Source: Corynebacterium wankanglinii
Lineage (GTDB): Bacteria; Actinomycetota; Actinomycetes; Mycobacteriales; Mycobacteriaceae
NCBI GenBank assembly: GCA_014490595.1
Contig: CP061031.1
Coordinates: 1,178,001 to 1,242,000, forward strand
Direction of reading: 5' to 3'
Length of the DNA stretch: 64,000 nucleotides
Both the position numbers and the translations under genes were made by a program. Of the stretch, positions 29,553 through 38,429 are shown in pieces (the stretch's first letter is position 1; each line of letters begins with the position of its first letter). A model generated the notes under the pieces. The model ran no database searches. It saw only the letters and a list, made by a program, of their open reading frames with translations, and had not been told where the DNA came from.

Positions 29553-30593
29553 TTACGCGAACTTCTTCTGCGCCTTCTTCACCAGCTTCTGCGCCTTCTT
29601 CTCAGCCTTCTTGGCCTTGCGCTTCCACCTCAGCTTGGTAATCCAGGACGGGTCTGCGTCCAGCTTGTCCCAAGCCTTCTGCAGCGAGTCCACCGCATCT
29701 TGGGCCTTGCCCTGTGCCTTTGCGGAGGCCTTGTTCACCTTGCGCTTCGCCTTGAACTTATCCAGGGTGGAGGGCTGGAGGTCGTCCAGCTGGTCCTGCA
29801 AGTCACCAACGATGCCGTTGACCTTGCGCTTCGCCTTAAACTTCTGGACCTTGGACGGCTTGAGGTCGTCGTAGGTGTCCTCCGCCTTGTCAGCGGCCTT
29901 ATCTGTGGCGTCGTCCAGCCATTCGCCTGCGTCGGACAGGAAGTGGGACGCCTGCTTCTTGGCGTCTCCGAACCAGTCGTTCGCCGCGCCACCCGCCTTG
30001 GCGGCGGCCTTCTTCCAATCACCCTTGTTGTCGTCAACGTAGTCGGTGACCTGGTCGGTAGCGTCGGAGAACCAGTCAGACGCCTTGTTCCACGCCTTCT
30101 CCGTTTCAGACTTCGTGGGCAGCGCCTGCTTGACGTTCTTCTGCGCGGCCTGAGCGGCGTGCTGGGCGCGCCACTTCAAATCCGGCTTGCCGTCATTGTC
30201 AACGGTGGCCAGCAGCACACCGCCCGCGAGGCCGAGGTCGGTCAGCGCGCCGGTGCGGCGGCGGGACTTCTCGTCGTCGTCCTCGGCCTCCCAGAATGCG
30301 TGGCGGCCGACGATGGTTGGCAGGGCGGTGGCGGCCAGCAGCGTCGCGGACAAGCGCGGGAACTTGCCGATAGCGAAGGACGCGCCTGCACCGGCCTTGG
30401 TAGCGGCAACAATCTGAGCGGCGGTCTCCGGGCTCTTCGGCAGGAAGCCGCGGTACTCGCGCGGGGTCAGCGCGCGCACCTTCTTCAAAACGCTGTCCGC
30501 GGCTTCCTTGTGGCCCGCCGGGTTCAGCAGGGTCTCGACGCCGTCGATCACGTAGACCGAAGCGAGCATCGGGCGTGCGATTTTACGGATCAT
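29553..30593 (-). CDS. DoxX-like membrane protein with long lysine-rich C-terminal tail
   Basis: A 346-residue protein. The first 160 residues look like a DoxX-family membrane protein (RKIARPMLASVYVIDGVETLLNP, a feature of that family, with several hydrophobic segments). The remaining 190 residues are hydrophilic and rich in Lys, Asp, Ala and Trp. Within the tail a motif recurs: KFKAKRKVN at about 236 and again at about 268, then the related KLRWKRKAKKAEKKAQK near the C-terminus, which resembles the tails of histone-like proteins. The ATG at 30593 was preferred over a TTG four codons upstream. Function is unknown; the tail could bind nucleic acid or wall polymers. Confidence 0.75.
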   Translation of the reverse strand: MIRKIARPMLASVYVIDGVETLLNPAGHKEAADSVLKKVRALTPREYRGFLPKSPETAAQIVAATKAGAGASFAIGKFPRLSATLLAATALPTIVGRHAFWEAEDDDEKSRRRTGALTDLGLAGGVLLATVDNDGKPDLKWRAQHAAQAAQKNVKQALPTKSETEKAWNKASDWFSDATDQVTDYVDDNKGDWKKAAAKAGGAANDWFGDAKKQASHFLSDAGEWLDDATDKAADKAEDTYDDLKPSKVQKFKAKRKVNGIVGDLQDQLDDLQPSTLDKFKAKRKVNKASAKAQGKAQDAVDSLQKAWDKLDADPSWITKLRWKRKAKKAEKKAQKLVKKAQKKFA

Positions 30594-30680
30594 ACTCTTA
30601 CCCAATCCTTACTTTTTGTAGCTGAATGTGCTTCCGCCGAGTGTAGCGATTTTGTGCTCCACTAGTGGCTGCTTTTGGCC

Positions 30681-31274
30681 TTACCAACGACGGTCCCACC
30701 AGTCGTCCAGGTCCGGACGCTCGTTGCCGAGCGTGGTGGGTTTGCCGTGGCCAGGCCACACGATGCTGTCATCAGGGTAGATGTCGAAAACCCTTTCTTT
30801 GACGTCGTTGAACAGGCGCACGAAATCGCCCTCAGATTGGGTCTTACCCAAACCCCCAGGGAACAAGGAGTCGCCCACGAAGAGGTTTGTGGTGCCGTCG
30901 ATCTCCGCAACAAGACATGCTCCGCCCGGAGTGTGGCCGCGCAGGACGCACACGGGGAAGGAGTGGCCCGCAAACTCGATGGTGTCCCCGTCGCGCAATT
31001 CCACATCGGCGGGGGCGGGGATCGCGGGGGCGTCGAGGAACGGTGCGTAGTGCTTGGCCCCGGTGTGCTTCAGCACCTCCGCCAAGGCCCTCGTGTGGTC
31101 GTAGTGGCGGTGGGTTGTCAACACGGCGGTGATCTTCACGCCGGCCTCGTCGGCCATTGCGAGGATGTCGGTGGCGTGCGAAGCGGCGTCGATAAGCAGC
31201 CCCTGCCCATCCTCGCAGAGGAGGTAGCAATTGTTGTCCATGTCTGAGACGGAAATGTGGCGCAGTTCAAGCAT
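30681..31274 (-). CDS. MBL-fold metallo-hydrolase (glyoxalase II-like)
   Basis: A 197-residue metallo-beta-lactamase-fold hydrolase. Metal ligands are visible in [11 protein letters not shown] (HxHxDH), in RGHTPGG, in [11 protein letters not shown] and in WPGHGKPT. These fit hydroxyacylglutathione-hydrolase-like enzymes, whose substrate in mycothiol-using bacteria is not known. It is divergent from uvrA with 85 nt between. A -10-like TAGCCT ends 7 nt before the ATG on its strand, suggesting a leaderless message. Confidence 0.88.
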   Translation of the reverse strand: MLELRHISVSDMDNNCYLLCEDGQGLLIDAASHATDILAMADEAGVKITAVLTTHRHYDHTRALAEVLKHTGAKHYAPFLDAPAIPAPADVELRDGDTIEFAGHSFPVCVLRGHTPGGACLVAEIDGTTNLFVGDSLFPGGLGKTQSEGDFVRLFNDVKERVFDIYPDDSIVWPGHGKPTTLGNERPDLDDWWDRRW

Positions 31275-31359
31275 GCGCCCCAGGCTAGTCAGGAATGTTT
31301 CACCCGTCGCCGACGTTGGTAGCGTCTTGGGAGTACCAACCGACGAAAGCGAGAGTGAC

Positions 31360-34218
31360 GTGGCCGAAAAGCTGACAGTGCGTGGCGCGCGCGAGCACAA
31401 CCTCAAGGGCGTAGACATCGAGCTGCCCCGCGACAAGATGGCGGTGTTCACCGGCCTGTCCGGCTCCGGCAAATCCTCGCTCGCATTCGACACCATCTTC
31501 GCTGAGGGGCAGCGGCGCTATGTGGAATCGCTGTCCTCGTACGCGCGTATGTTCCTCGGCCAGATGGACAAACCGGACGTGGACTACATCGACGGGCTGA
31601 GCCCGGCAGTATCAATCGACCAGAAGTCCACAAACCGCAACCCGCGCTCGACCGTAGGCACGATCACGGAGATCTACGATTACCTGCGCCTGCTGTACTC
31701 GCGCGCCGGCACGCCGCACTGCCCGGTGTGCGACGCGGTGATCGAGCGGCAGACGCCGCAGCAGATCGTCGACCGCGTGCTGAAGTTGGAAGAGCGCACA
31801 AAGTTCCAGGTGCTCGCGCCCATCGTGCGCAAGCGCAAAGGCGAGTTCCAGGACCTCTTCGCGGATCTGTCTGCGCAGGGATATTCGCGTGTGAACGTCG
31901 ACGGGGAGACCTACCAACTGTCGGATCCGCCGAAGCTGGAAAAGCAAATCAAGCACAATATCGACGTGGTGGTGGACCGCCTCACCGTCAAAGCCAGCCA
32001 AAAGCAGCGTCTGACTGACTCGGTGGAAACCGCGCTGAAGCTTGCCGACGGCCTAGTCGGTTTTGACTTTGTGGAGCTGGACGCGGATGACCCGGAGCGC
32101 GTGCAGATTTTTTCGGAGAAGATGGCGTGCCCGAACGGGCACAAGCTCAACGTGGAGGAGTACGAGCCGCGCGCGTTTTCCTTCAACTCTCCGTTTGGCG
32201 CATGCCCGGCCTGCGACGGCTTGGGCGTACGCAAGGAGATCGACGTGGACCTGGTCATCCCGGACCCCGACGCGCCCGCGGTAGACGCGTTCCAGCCGTG
32301 GAACTCCAGCCCCAACAAGAAGTACTTCACCAAACTCATCGAGGCGCTGGCGAAAGAAGAGAAGTTCGACGCGAACGCGCCGTTGAGCTCGCTGACCAAG
32401 ACGCAACAGAAGCACCTCATCCACGGTTCCTCCACCCAGGTCAATGTGCGGTACAAGAACCGCTACGGACGCCAACGCTCGTACACCGCGGCCTATGAGG
32501 GGATCGTCGGCTACTTGGAACGCAAGTTGGAGCAGGCGGAATCCGATACGCAAAAGGAACGCCTGCTGGCCTACACCCGCGAGGTGCCGTGCCCGACGTG
32601 CAACGGTGCCCGCCTGAAGCCGGAGATTCTGGCGGTGCGGTTGGCATCCACCACGCACGGTGAAAAGTCCATCGCGGGCCTGACGGAGCTCTCCATCGAA
32701 GAAGCGTCGCAGTACTTGGACAACCTGGTGCTCGGCTACCGCGAAGAGATGATCGCCGGTGCCGTGCTGCGGGAGATCCAGGCTCGCCTGCACTTCCTCC
32801 TCGACGTGGGCCTGAACTACCTCACGCTCGCTCGCTCCGCCGGCACGCTGTCCGGCGGTGAGGCGCAGCGCATTCGCTTGGCCACTCAGATCGGATCCGG
32901 TCTCGCCGGCGTGCTCTACGTCCTGGACGAGCCGTCAATCGGCCTGCACCAGCGCGACAACCAGCGCCTGATCACCACCTTGAAGAAGCTGCGCGACCTC
33001 GGCAACACACTCGTGGTGGTGGAGCACGACGAGGACACCATTCGCGAGGCGGACTGGCTCATTGACATCGGCCCGCGCGCCGGCGAGTACGGCGGCGAAG
33101 TGGTCTACCAGGGCAAGCCGGAGGGCATTCTGAAGGCCAAGGGCTCGCTCACGGGCGACTATCTGGCCGGCCGGAAGGTGATCGAGGTGCCGGAAGAGCG
33201 AAGGCCCGTCGATAAGCAGCGCCAGCTCAAGGTGGTCGGCGCCCGCGAGAACAATCTGGACAACGTCAGCGTCAACATCCCGCTCGGCGTGCTTGTGGCG
33301 GTGACGGGTGTCTCCGGTTCCGGCAAATCCACGTTGGTGAACCAGATCCTTGCCAAGACGCTGCAGAACCAACTCAACGGCGCGCGGCAAGTGCCGGGCC
33401 GTGTGAAGAAGGTTGAAGGGTTGGAACACCTGGACAAGCTCGTGCAGGTGGACCAGAGTCCAATCGGGCGCACCCCGCGCTCCAACCCGGCGACGTACAC
33501 CGGCGTGTTCGACAAAATCCGCAACCTCTTCGCGGAGACGCAGGAGGCAAAGGTGCGCGGCTACAAGGCCGGCCGCTTCTCCTTCAACGTCAAGGGCGGA
33601 CGCTGCGAGGCGTGCCACGGCGACGGCACCATCAAGATCGAGATGAACTTCCTGCCGGACGTGTACGTGCCGTGCGAGGTCTGCCACGGCGCGCGCTACA
33701 ACCGAGAGACGCTTGAGGTGCGCTACAAGGGCAAGAACATTGCCGAGGTGCTGGAGATGCCGATCTCGGAGGCCGCGGAATTCTTCGAGCCCATCACCTC
33801 TATCCATCGCTATCTTCAAACGCTTGTCGACGTCGGGCTCGGCTACGTCCGCCTCGGGCAAAGCGCGACCACGTTGTCTGGCGGTGAGGCGCAGCGCGTG
33901 AAGCTGGCATCCGAGCTGCAGAAGCGCTCCAACGGGCGCACGATCTACATCTTGGACGAGCCGACGACGGGGCTGCACTTCGAGGACATCCGCAAACTCA
34001 TGCTCGTGCTCAACGGGCTCGTGGAGAAGGGCAACACCGTGTTGGTCATCGAGCACAACCTGGACGTGATCAAGTCTGCGGACTGGATCATCGACATGGG
34101 TCCGGAGGGCGGCTCAGGCGGAGGTACGGTGGTGGCACAGGGCACGCCGGAGGACGTCGCCAAGGTGGATGGATCGTTTACCGGTGAGTTCCTCCGAGAC
34201 ATTTTGGCCAAGGCGTAG
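31360..34218 (+). CDS. uvrA: Excinuclease ABC subunit A
   Basis: Damage-recognition ATPase of nucleotide excision repair, 952 residues. It has two ABC ATPase modules (Walker [15 protein letters not shown] at about 32 and [13 protein letters not shown] at about 650; signatures [10 protein letters not shown] and [13 protein letters not shown]). Zinc-finger cysteines lie in [19 protein letters not shown] and CEACHGDG...CEVCHG. The GTG at 31360 gives [17 protein letters not shown], the standard N-terminus, with an AGCGAGAG site upstream; the longer upstream frame overlaps the divergent MBL gene. The frame is intact, unlike uvrB. Confidence 0.96.
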   Translation: MAEKLTVRGAREHNLKGVDIELPRDKMAVFTGLSGSGKSSLAFDTIFAEGQRRYVESLSSYARMFLGQMDKPDVDYIDGLSPAVSIDQKSTNRNPRSTVGTITEIYDYLRLLYSRAGTPHCPVCDAVIERQTPQQIVDRVLKLEERTKFQVLAPIVRKRKGEFQDLFADLSAQGYSRVNVDGETYQLSDPPKLEKQIKHNIDVVVDRLTVKASQKQRLTDSVETALKLADGLVGFDFVELDADDPERVQIFSEKMACPNGHKLNVEEYEPRAFSFNSPFGACPACDGLGVRKEIDVDLVIPDPDAPAVDAFQPWNSSPNKKYFTKLIEALAKEEKFDANAPLSSLTKTQQKHLIHGSSTQVNVRYKNRYGRQRSYTAAYEGIVGYLERKLEQAESDTQKERLLAYTREVPCPTCNGARLKPEILAVRLASTTHGEKSIAGLTELSIEEASQYLDNLVLGYREEMIAGAVLREIQARLHFLLDVGLNYLTLARSAGTLSGGEAQRIRLATQIGSGLAGVLYVLDEPSIGLHQRDNQRLITTLKKLRDLGNTLVVVEHDEDTIREADWLIDIGPRAGEYGGEVVYQGKPEGILKAKGSLTGDYLAGRKVIEVPEERRPVDKQRQLKVVGARENNLDNVSVNIPLGVLVAVTGVSGSGKSTLVNQILAKTLQNQLNGARQVPGRVKKVEGLEHLDKLVQVDQSPIGRTPRSNPATYTGVFDKIRNLFAETQEAKVRGYKAGRFSFNVKGGRCEACHGDGTIKIEMNFLPDVYVPCEVCHGARYNRETLEVRYKGKNIAEVLEMPISEAAEFFEPITSIHRYLQTLVDVGLGYVRLGQSATTLSGGEAQRVKLASELQKRSNGRTIYILDEPTTGLHFEDIRKLMLVLNGLVEKGNTVLVIEHNLDVIKSADWIIDMGPEGGSGGGTVVAQGTPEDVAKVDGSFTGEFLRDILAKA

Positions 34219-34510
34219 GCGCGCCGATTTGGTTTATGCGGGCGCATCCGAGTACAGTGCCTGTCACACCGCCCAGCGTGTCCGTGTTACGCGGATGCGC
34301 GGGCCGCAAGAGGAGTGAATCCCACCCCAAGCCGCTTACATAGGTGAGTTGGATACGGGTCAAACGGTGAGCCGAGGTAGTTACCTGCCGTTCGGTTCGC
34401 TATGGACGATCTCCCGCCACCTGCCAGGGTGCGCGGGTTTTTCGTGTGGGATGGGTTCGACTGCGGCTCGAGTGCGGCACACATTGTTTCTCACGTCTCT
34501 AGGAGTTCTC
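34219..34510 (+). promoter_or_regulatory. Leader region of the infC-rpmI-rplT operon
   Basis: About 290 nt without a gene between uvrA and infC. It holds a terminator-like hairpin (listed separately) 69 nt before the infC start, and upstream segments that could form an alternative fold. This layout fits translational or attenuation control by IF3 or L20, known for this operon in other bacteria; here it is inferred. Confidence 0.5.
34413..34442 (+). terminator. Attenuator-like hairpin in the infC leader
   Basis: CCCGC and CACC (34413-34421) pair with GGTG and GCGGG (ending 34437) with a one-base bulge, followed by TTTTT. It has the structure of an intrinsic terminator but lies upstream of infC, so it would act as an attenuator. 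Confidence 0.6.
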
Positions 34511-35032
<522 letters not shown>

Positions 35033-35065
35033 TTCCAACAATCGACACTCTGAAGGGCTTTCACC

Positions 35066-35260
35066 ATGAAGCAGAAGACCCACAAGGGCACCGCAAAGCG
35101 CATCAAGGTCAACGGCAAGGGCAAGCTGCGCCGCGAGCAGGCTGGTAAGCGCCACCTGAATGAGAAGCTCTCTTCGAAGCGCCGCCGCAAGCTGTCCGGC
35201 ACCACCGACGTCGCGCCGGCTGACGTCAAGCGCGCTAAGCGCCTCCTCGGCATGTCCTAA
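35066..35260 (+). CDS. rpmI: 50S ribosomal protein L35
   Basis: A 64-residue basic ribosomal protein. It has the family pattern KQKTHKGTAKRIKVNGKGKL at the N-terminus and KLSGTTDVAPADVKRAKRLLG at the C-terminus. It lies between infC and rplT as in most bacteria, with AAGGGC upstream of the ATG. Translation may be coupled to the IF-3/L20 autoregulatory loop. Confidence 0.96.
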   Translation: MKQKTHKGTAKRIKVNGKGKLRREQAGKRHLNEKLSSKRRRKLSGTTDVAPADVKRAKRLLGMS

Positions 35261-35312
35261 GCACTGCCCGATCAACCAACCGACTACGAGATAAGACAAG
35301 GAAGTTTGACTC

Positions 35313-35696
35313 ATGGCACGTGTGAAGCGTTCAGTCAATGCTAAGAAGAAGCGCCGCGCAATCCTCAAGTCCGCGAAAGGCTACCGCGGCCAGCGCTCCC
35401 GCCTGTACCGCAAGGCCAAGGAGCAGTGGCTGCACTCCCAGACCTATGCTTACCGCGACCGCCGTAAGCGCAAGAGCGAGTTCCGCAAGCTGTGGATTCA
35501 GCGCATCAATGCGGCCGCCCGCATGAACGACATCACCTACAACCGCCTCATCCACGGCCTGAAGCTGGCTGAGGTCGAGGTGGACCGCAAGATCCTCGCC
35601 GACCTGGCGGTCAACGATTTTGCCGCGTTCTCTGCGATCTGCGAGATTGCCAAGAACGCTCTGCCGGAGGACGTCAACGCCCCCAAGGCCGCTTAA
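35313..35696 (+). CDS. rplT: 50S ribosomal protein L20
   Basis: A 127-residue 23S rRNA-binding protein needed early in 50S assembly. It shows the conserved [33 protein letters not shown] start and [21 protein letters not shown]. An AAGGAAG site precedes the ATG. It is the last gene of the infC operon and is followed at once by a terminator. Confidence 0.97.
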   Translation: MARVKRSVNAKKKRRAILKSAKGYRGQRSRLYRKAKEQWLHSQTYAYRDRRKRKSEFRKLWIQRINAAARMNDITYNRLIHGLKLAEVEVDRKILADLAVNDFAAFSAICEIAKNALPEDVNAPKAA

Positions 35697-35716
35697 GCAC
35701 TTCTTGCTTAGCGACG

Positions 35717-35764
35717 AAAGCTCCCGCCCAACCCCGAACAATCGGGTGAGGCGGGAGCTTTTTC
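35717..35764 (+). terminator. Intrinsic terminator after rplT
   Basis: AAAGCTCCCGCC pairs with GGCGGGAGCTTT around a 20-nt loop and runs into a T tract. It is 20 nt past rplT and could serve the convergent secreted-protein gene as well. Confidence 0.9.
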
Positions 35765-35790
35765 GTGCGTGACAACGAATTGGGGCTGTT

Positions 35791-37242
35791 TTAGAAGATG
35801 CCCTCGTTCTCGCGGCCGAAGTCGTCGAGCGTGACGTCGCGGGAGTCGACGTCTTGGTCGTTGTACTCGGAGTCGTCACCGTCGAGACGGCCAGTCTGGG
35901 TGACGGTGATGTAGTTGGTCAGTCGACCTTCCTTGGTGTTGCCGTCGCCGAAGGAGAAGGACACGAGGTCTGCTTCCTCACCCGGGTTGATCGGGTTGGA
36001 CAGAGTGACCTCGAAGATGCGCGCCTGCTCGTCCTCGTCCCAACCCAGGTCGCGGGCGTAGCCGCCCTCGCGGGTGGTGGTGGTGATCAGACGGTCAACG
36101 CCCTCCGGGCCGTCCTCGGTGCGGACTGCGACGCGGAAGGTCACAGCCGGGAACTCACCCCAGTAGCGCTCGTTGCCGACGTTCTTCACGCGCAGCGCGG
36201 TGGAACCGGCGAAGCCTTGTGCCTTCGCGGAGGAAACGGTGAAGTACGGCTCGAGGTCCAGGTCGTACTCGGCCTGCTCGGAGTCAGCGTCTGCCTCCGT
36301 GGCAGCTTCCTTCTTGTCGGATACTGCTTCAACCTCGATGGCGCCCTCGGTATTGTCGTCAGCCTTTTCGGATTCCTCCTTGGCCGCGTTTTCGTTGTCG
36401 GCGGCGAGGTTGACGTCCTCGTTGCTGATGTCGGCGGTCTTGTTGTCGTCGACCTTCTCCACGTCGTCGATGTTGTCGCCCTTGTTCAGGGTGTCAACGT
36501 CGTTGTCGTACTCAGCGTTCGGCTCGTCCTTGACCTCGGTGGTCTGCGCACCCTTGTTGGGAGCCCAGGAATCAGCCGGGGTGTCGAAGTTCTTCACGCG
36601 AACCTCGTTTTTCACCGGCATGTTTGCAACCCAGGCAGTGGGGGTTGCCCAAGTGCCGTTAGGGCGGCAACGCTGCTGGGTGCCGGTCATGGTGACGGTG
36701 CGGAAGCCGTAGGTGGCCTCACCGGTGTTGCCTGCCGGCACGTCGTACGGGCCCACGGTCTGGCCGACGTTCCAGGACAGCTCTGCGGAAACATCCCAGC
36801 CGAGTGACTTGGCAAGGGAGTAGCCGATGTTGCCCTCGATGCCCTTCTTGGAGCCGGAGCCGCCGAGATCCAGGGTCTCGGTCTTGGAGCCGTTCACGGA
36901 AGCGGAGACCGTCTGAGTGCGGGAGAGATCCTGCTGCAGCGGGATTGCCTCGTCGGAAAGGTTCGTGGTGGAGATGGTGCCCACCGGCAGGAAGTTGTCC
37001 TTCACCTTGTACACGACGGTGCGGTAGTCCTCGGTGGAGTTGCACACCGGGCGCGGGTTGAGCACGTTCGCCTTCAGGTGGTTGGAGCCACGGTATGTGT
37101 GAACGATCGGGAGCTTGTCGTTGTTCGCCGGGGTCTCGGGAGCGGACTCCTCGATGGTGGTTGCGTTCGCGGGAGCGATGGCAGCGCCGGCCATCAGAGC
37201 GCCGAGAAGCGCAGTGGTAATGCGTCGGGTCTTGCGGGTCAT
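35791..37242 (-). CDS. Secreted protein with two beta-rich regions and an acidic linker, unknown function
   Basis: A 483-residue exported protein I cannot name. The signal peptide is RKTRRITTALLGALMAG, with cleavage near APANA. Region 1 (about 40-215) is Thr/Ser/Gly-rich and beta-like, with two cysteines; it includes SRTQTVSASVNGSKTETLDL and DVSAELSWNVGQTVGPYDVP, loosely like pore-forming toxin or aerolysin-type strands. Region 2 (about 235-325) is a very acidic low-complexity linker (Asp, Glu, Asn, Ala). Region 3 (about 330-483) is again beta-like. No LPxTG anchor is visible. Its promoter (37310-37338) lies below two copies of a direct repeat also related to sequence near the peptide gene, so it is the likely output of the adjacent two-component system. 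Confidence 0.75.
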   Translation of the reverse strand: MTRKTRRITTALLGALMAGAAIAPANATTIEESAPETPANNDKLPIVHTYRGSNHLKANVLNPRPVCNSTEDYRTVVYKVKDNFLPVGTISTTNLSDEAIPLQQDLSRTQTVSASVNGSKTETLDLGGSGSKKGIEGNIGYSLAKSLGWDVSAELSWNVGQTVGPYDVPAGNTGEATYGFRTVTMTGTQQRCRPNGTWATPTAWVANMPVKNEVRVKNFDTPADSWAPNKGAQTTEVKDEPNAEYDNDVDTLNKGDNIDDVEKVDDNKTADISNEDVNLAADNENAAKEESEKADDNTEGAIEVEAVSDKKEAATEADADSEQAEYDLDLEPYFTVSSAKAQGFAGSTALRVKNVGNERYWGEFPAVTFRVAVRTEDGPEGVDRLITTTTREGGYARDLGWDEDEQARIFEVTLSNPINPGEEADLVSFSFGDGNTKEGRLTNYITVTQTGRLDGDDSEYNDQDVDSRDVTLDDFGRENEGIF

Positions 37243-37309
37243 ACGTTGTCCTTTCCTGTGAAGCTACCGCCAGCGTCGCTAGCAGGTGGGGTGATTACTT
37301 ACAGGGGTC

Positions 37310-37338
37310 AATGTAAGGACGCAGTTGTCGCGTGACAA
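37310..37338 (-). promoter_or_regulatory. Promoter of the secreted-protein gene
   Basis: On the minus strand TTGTCA (37338-37333), a 17-nt spacer, and TACATT (37315-37310). It lies about 70 nt before the ATG; an AAAGGA site precedes the start codon. Confidence 0.6.
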
Positions 37339-37358
37339 GAGAAAATCGGGTGCTTGGA

Positions 37359-37389
37359 ACCTTCGTTCCCGAAGCCGATACCTTCGTTC
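37359..37389 (-). promoter_or_regulatory. Tandem direct repeat GAACGAAGGT, candidate response-regulator site
   Basis: Two identical 10-bp copies on the minus strand (37389-37380 and 37368-37359), 21 bp apart, i.e. two helical turns. The nearer copy is 20 bp upstream of the -35 of the secreted-protein promoter, the usual place for an activator dimer. Confidence 0.6.
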
Positions 37390-37405
37390 AGCGCGGAGGA
37401 AGCGG

Positions 37406-38104
37406 CTACTGCACTTGCGGTCCGCGGCCGTTGAGCACAGTGACCACGAGGTCGAGGCGGGAGGAGACTCCGTAGGCCGAGAGCAGCTTGGAGACCATCT
37501 TCTTCACCGTGGACTCCGAGTAGTTCAGTTGCTTTGCAATGTCAGCGTTGCTCAAGCCGTCGCAAAGCAGCTCAAGCACCTTTTGCTCGGTATCGGAAAC
37601 ACCAGATGGGACATCGATGGCGGTCTTTGGGCGCGCTCCGCGATCACTTTGTGGAGCTTGCGGCTCCCGCTGCGAAAGGTGGGGAAGCAGCTTGTTCATC
37701 GCGGCAGGCGAGATCACGGTGCCGCCTGCGACAGCCTGCCGCACGGAAAGAATGATCTCCTCACGCGGCTGGCTCTTGAGAATGTAGCCGCGCCCGCCGT
37801 GGTCGAGGATGTCCAGCATCGCGGTGTCGTTGTCCAACGAGCTAATCGCCAAAAACGCGGGGGCGGACCCGCGCGCGACCAGGTTACGCAACAACTCGGC
37901 GCCGCCCATGTGCTGCATGTAGACGTCCGAGAGCACCACATCCACGTCTAATTGGGGGATGCGCTCCAGTGCTTCGGATCCGTCCGAAGCGGTTTCGACG
38001 ACGGTGATCCCTTCGGCGCTGTCGAGATAGCTTTTCAGCACCTCGCGGACGAGCGGATCATCGTCGACGAGGAAAACCCGGATTGGGTGATCAGGTGTTG
38101 TCAT
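37406..38104 (-). CDS. LuxR/NarL-type response regulator
   Basis: A 232-residue two-component regulator. The receiver domain (about 8-125) has the acidic pair in FLVDDDPLVRE, the phosphorylated Asp in DVVLSDVYM (about 54-57), Ser in AISS and Lys in YILKSQP. The C-terminal LuxR helix-turn-helix (about 165-225) has SDTEQKVLELLCDGLSNADIA and YSESTVKKMVSKLL. The ATG at 38104 begins 10 nt after the stop of the exported peptide gene, so the two are almost certainly co-transcribed. The cognate kinase gene is upstream on the same strand. Repeats upstream of the peptide and secreted-protein promoters are its likely targets. Confidence 0.9.
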   Translation of the reverse strand: MTTPDHPIRVFLVDDDPLVREVLKSYLDSAEGITVVETASDGSEALERIPQLDVDVVLSDVYMQHMGGAELLRNLVARGSAPAFLAISSLDNDTAMLDILDHGGRGYILKSQPREEIILSVRQAVAGGTVISPAAMNKLLPHLSQREPQAPQSDRGARPKTAIDVPSGVSDTEQKVLELLCDGLSNADIAKQLNYSESTVKKMVSKLLSAYGVSSRLDLVVTVLNGRGPQVQ

Positions 38105-38114
38105 CTCGGTGCGA

Positions 38115-38282
38115 TTAGCACCACAGACGGCCGAGCATGCCGCCGCACTCGAAGGTGTCGCCGATGGCACCAGCTGCGTAGGGGGTTGCCACAGTCTGTG
38201 CGTCTGCAGATGCTGCAGGGGCGACGGCGATGAGGCCGGTTGCAACCAGGGCGGAGGCGGCGAGGCGAGCAAACTTGCGCAT
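38115..38282 (-). CDS. Small exported peptide, 55 residues, possible signal for the adjacent sensor
   Basis: A short gene between the kinase and regulator genes. It starts [20 protein letters not shown] and continues with a signal-peptidase site (PAASA, before DAQ). The mature peptide would be about 29 residues and ends CGGMLGRLWC, two cysteines eight residues apart with Cys as the last residue, able to form a disulfide ring. The ATG has an AAAGGA site, and a promoter lies 45-74 nt upstream. Position, export and size suit a signalling peptide, but a chaperone-like or sensor-accessory role is equally possible. I know of no described homologue. Confidence 0.75.
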   Translation of the reverse strand: MRKFARLAASALVATGLIAVAPAASADAQTVATPYAAGAIGDTFECGGMLGRLWC

Positions 38283-38326
38283 TTGCTTGTCCTTTCGTGA
38301 ACTAAAGCTGTAAATCGCTACATCGA

Positions 38327-38356
38327 ATTATGGGTGCATACGGTAACAATGTGCAA
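38327..38356 (-). promoter_or_regulatory. Promoter of the peptide-regulator operon
   Basis: On the minus strand TTGCAC (38356-38351), an 18-nt spacer, and CATAAT (38332-38327), 44 nt before the peptide ATG. Confidence 0.6.
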
Positions 38357-38384
38357 TTAATTCGGGCGCTTAGGGGACAAGTTG

Positions 38385-38429
38385 GTACGAAAGTATCCTT
38401 CATGCCCACGTGGCAATCTACTTTCGTTC
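38385..38429. promoter_or_regulatory. Inverted repeat of the GAACGAAAGTA motif upstream of the peptide promoter
   Basis: GTACGAAAGTA (38385-38395, plus strand) and TACTTTCGTTC (38419-38429, reverse complement GAACGAAAGTA) match at 10 of 11 positions in opposite orientation. They lie 28 bp and more upstream of the -35 of the peptide promoter. The second copy overlaps the 3' end of the kinase gene. The motif matches the tandem repeat at 37359-37389. Confidence 0.55.
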
